Of a stretch of 64,000 nucleotides of DNA, positions 62,931 through 64,000 are shown in pieces (positions within the stretch are counted from its first letter, which is position 1; the number at the start of each line of letters is the position of its first letter). Location of the stretch: NCBI GenBank assembly GCA_954871525.1, contig OX940865.1:10306606-10370605 (forward strand). Direction: 5' to 3'. A model generated the notes under the pieces. The model saw only the letters and a list, made by a program, of their open reading frames with translations. It did no database searches and was not told the origin of the DNA. Origin of the DNA: Parietaria judaica (lineage: Eukaryota > Streptophyta > Magnoliopsida > Rosales > Urticaceae). Made by a program: the position numbers and the translations under genes.

Positions 62931-63682
62931 GGGAAAATTATGGCAGAAATACCTAATTTTTGATCAAACTCCTGTGTACCCAAGTTTTGAAATTGGCGGT
63001 AAAAATACCCAACTTGCGTTGACCGTGACTTTAGCATGAAAACATTAATTTTTCCGCTAACATCCCTCATGTGGCCGTTAGCGGCAAAAATACCCAACCT
63101 TTTTTTTTTAATTTTTTTTTACTTTTAATTTTAAAAAAATTATACTTGATTAATGATAATTACTTGAATTCCAAATACATGGAATAACACAAAAGTTAGT
63201 CAAAACATCAATTGATTTCTTAATGTGCTTGTATAAGCTACATTTGGTGATAAAAATCTTATTATTATGAGAAATTTTAAAACATAATGTTACGGGTATT
63301 TTAAGTAATTGATTTTTAATAAATTAATAAAAGGAAAGTTATATAATTAATTTTTCTTTTTATTAAATAAATTCAATTTTAGTATGAGATATTCACCGGA
63401 AGTCCACTTTCGCAAAATAAAGTGTCCAGCTGTTTCCAGAAATATCAAGATACTCAAAAAGTCATAAAGTTTGTAAGAAATGGTCTCGGAACACTCCCGG
63501 AACCATTAAGGTTGGGTATTTTTGCCGCTAACGAAAATATGACAGATTTTAACCAAATAATTAACATTTTCATGCCAAAGTCACGGTCAACGCAGGTTGG
63601 GTATTTTTGCCGCCAGTGTTAAAGATTGGGTACATGAAAGGCAGTTTGACCAAAGGTTAAGTATTTTTGCTGCAATTTTTCC
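62931..63682. mobile_element. Mutator-type fold-back element enclosing an LTR fragment
   Basis: The outer arms (about 62931-63100 and 63508-63682) are inverted copies. They share GGCAGAAATACC/GGTTAAGTATTTTTGC-type ends, GTTGACCGTGACTTTAGCAT against ATGCCAAAGTCACGGTCAAC, and GGCAAAAATACCCAACCTT against AAGGTTGGGTATTTTTGCCG. They belong to the same family style as 24056-24522 and 29486-29953. The target duplication is not recognisable. Confidence 0.8.
63288..63510 (+). repeat. Fragment of an LTR related to the solo LTR at 22859
   Basis: It begins TGTTACGGGTATTTTAAGTA and shares GAGATATTCACCGGAAGTCC (against AATATTCACCGGAGGTCCG), AGAAATATCAAGATACTCAA (against AAAAATATCAAAACACCCAA) and CATAAAGTTTG with 22859-23050. 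It stops abruptly where the right arm of the fold-back element starts, so its 3' part is missing. Confidence 0.75.
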
Positions 63683-64000
63683 TATACTACGATAATGAGT
63701 TTTTTGTACCCTCTAACACTAATGATTTACTCTATCTATGTTGTATTTTTTAATCAATTTAATTATAATATTATTTTTTTATTAAAAATAGAGGCCCAAA
63801 ATCTCATAAAGTAAACTGGAATCCCTATTTTCATTATAAATTAAAATCAGTAAAATTGAAAATATATTTATATTTTGGATCTTTGAAAAATAGATGCTCG
63901 GTAGCGTTTGGAATCGTTTTGTATTTTCATTTTGTGTTTGCATTTTTAATTTTCTAAAACAGCTTTATAAAACTATTTTGAAATGTGATTGATTATTGTT
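63683..64000. other. AT-rich sequence to the window end
   Basis: Nothing recognised. Confidence 0.5.

Overview
The window is eukaryotic nuclear DNA from a flowering plant, most likely a eudicot. The evidence is many short GT-AG introns in AT-rich sequence, plant-type genes, and plant families of hAT, Mutator-type, Copia, LTR and L1-type LINE elements. The species cannot be named from the sequence. It holds three probable host genes in a sea of transposons. No CRISPR array, operon or rRNA/tRNA gene was seen.

Layout. (1) 28-2930: a hAT element with its own 8-bp target duplication, whose broken transposase is split by a second, smaller hAT element (738-1506). (2) 3400-12403: a 20-exon STE20/germinal-centre-type kinase gene (MAP4K-alpha type), with related LTR-like remnants in three of its introns. 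(3) 13.9-29.9 kb: a transposon-rich block. It has two copies of a roughly 1.3-kb duplicated segment, a decayed Copia gag, a 4.9-kb LINE whose target-site duplication also encloses an antisense piece of an STT3 (oligosaccharyltransferase) gene, a solo LTR, a minus-strand LTR, Mutator-type fold-back elements and a hAT MITE. (4) 31228-31681: a second member of the small hAT family seen in (1). (5) 33390-34955: a 7-exon RSS3-like gene with a bHLH-MYC N-terminal domain. (6) 38613-55953: a 17.3-kb Copia array in the order LTR-internal-LTR-internal-LTR, on the minus strand and flanked by one 5-bp target duplication. It sits just in front of a decayed hAT transposase of the TTF/ZMYM1-like type (55965-58377). 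(7) 58.5-64 kb: SINE-like tRNA-derived sequence, a hAT MITE, a single-exon basic-tailed protein gene on the minus strand (61573-62424), long (AT)n tracts and a third Mutator-type fold-back element holding an LTR fragment.

How it fits together. The kinase and the RSS3-like gene are, from memory, close neighbours on Arabidopsis chromosome 3. The window therefore looks like a conserved gene neighbourhood stretched by transposon insertion. The two best second-look items are the Copia array and the LINE. The middle LTR of the array matches the right-hand LTR on one side and the left-hand LTR on the other, which places an unequal crossover in an interval of about 280 bp. The LINE has an inverted STT3 exon inside its target duplication. 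I found no gene cluster that looks like a new multi-protein system; the novelty lies in rearrangement structure.
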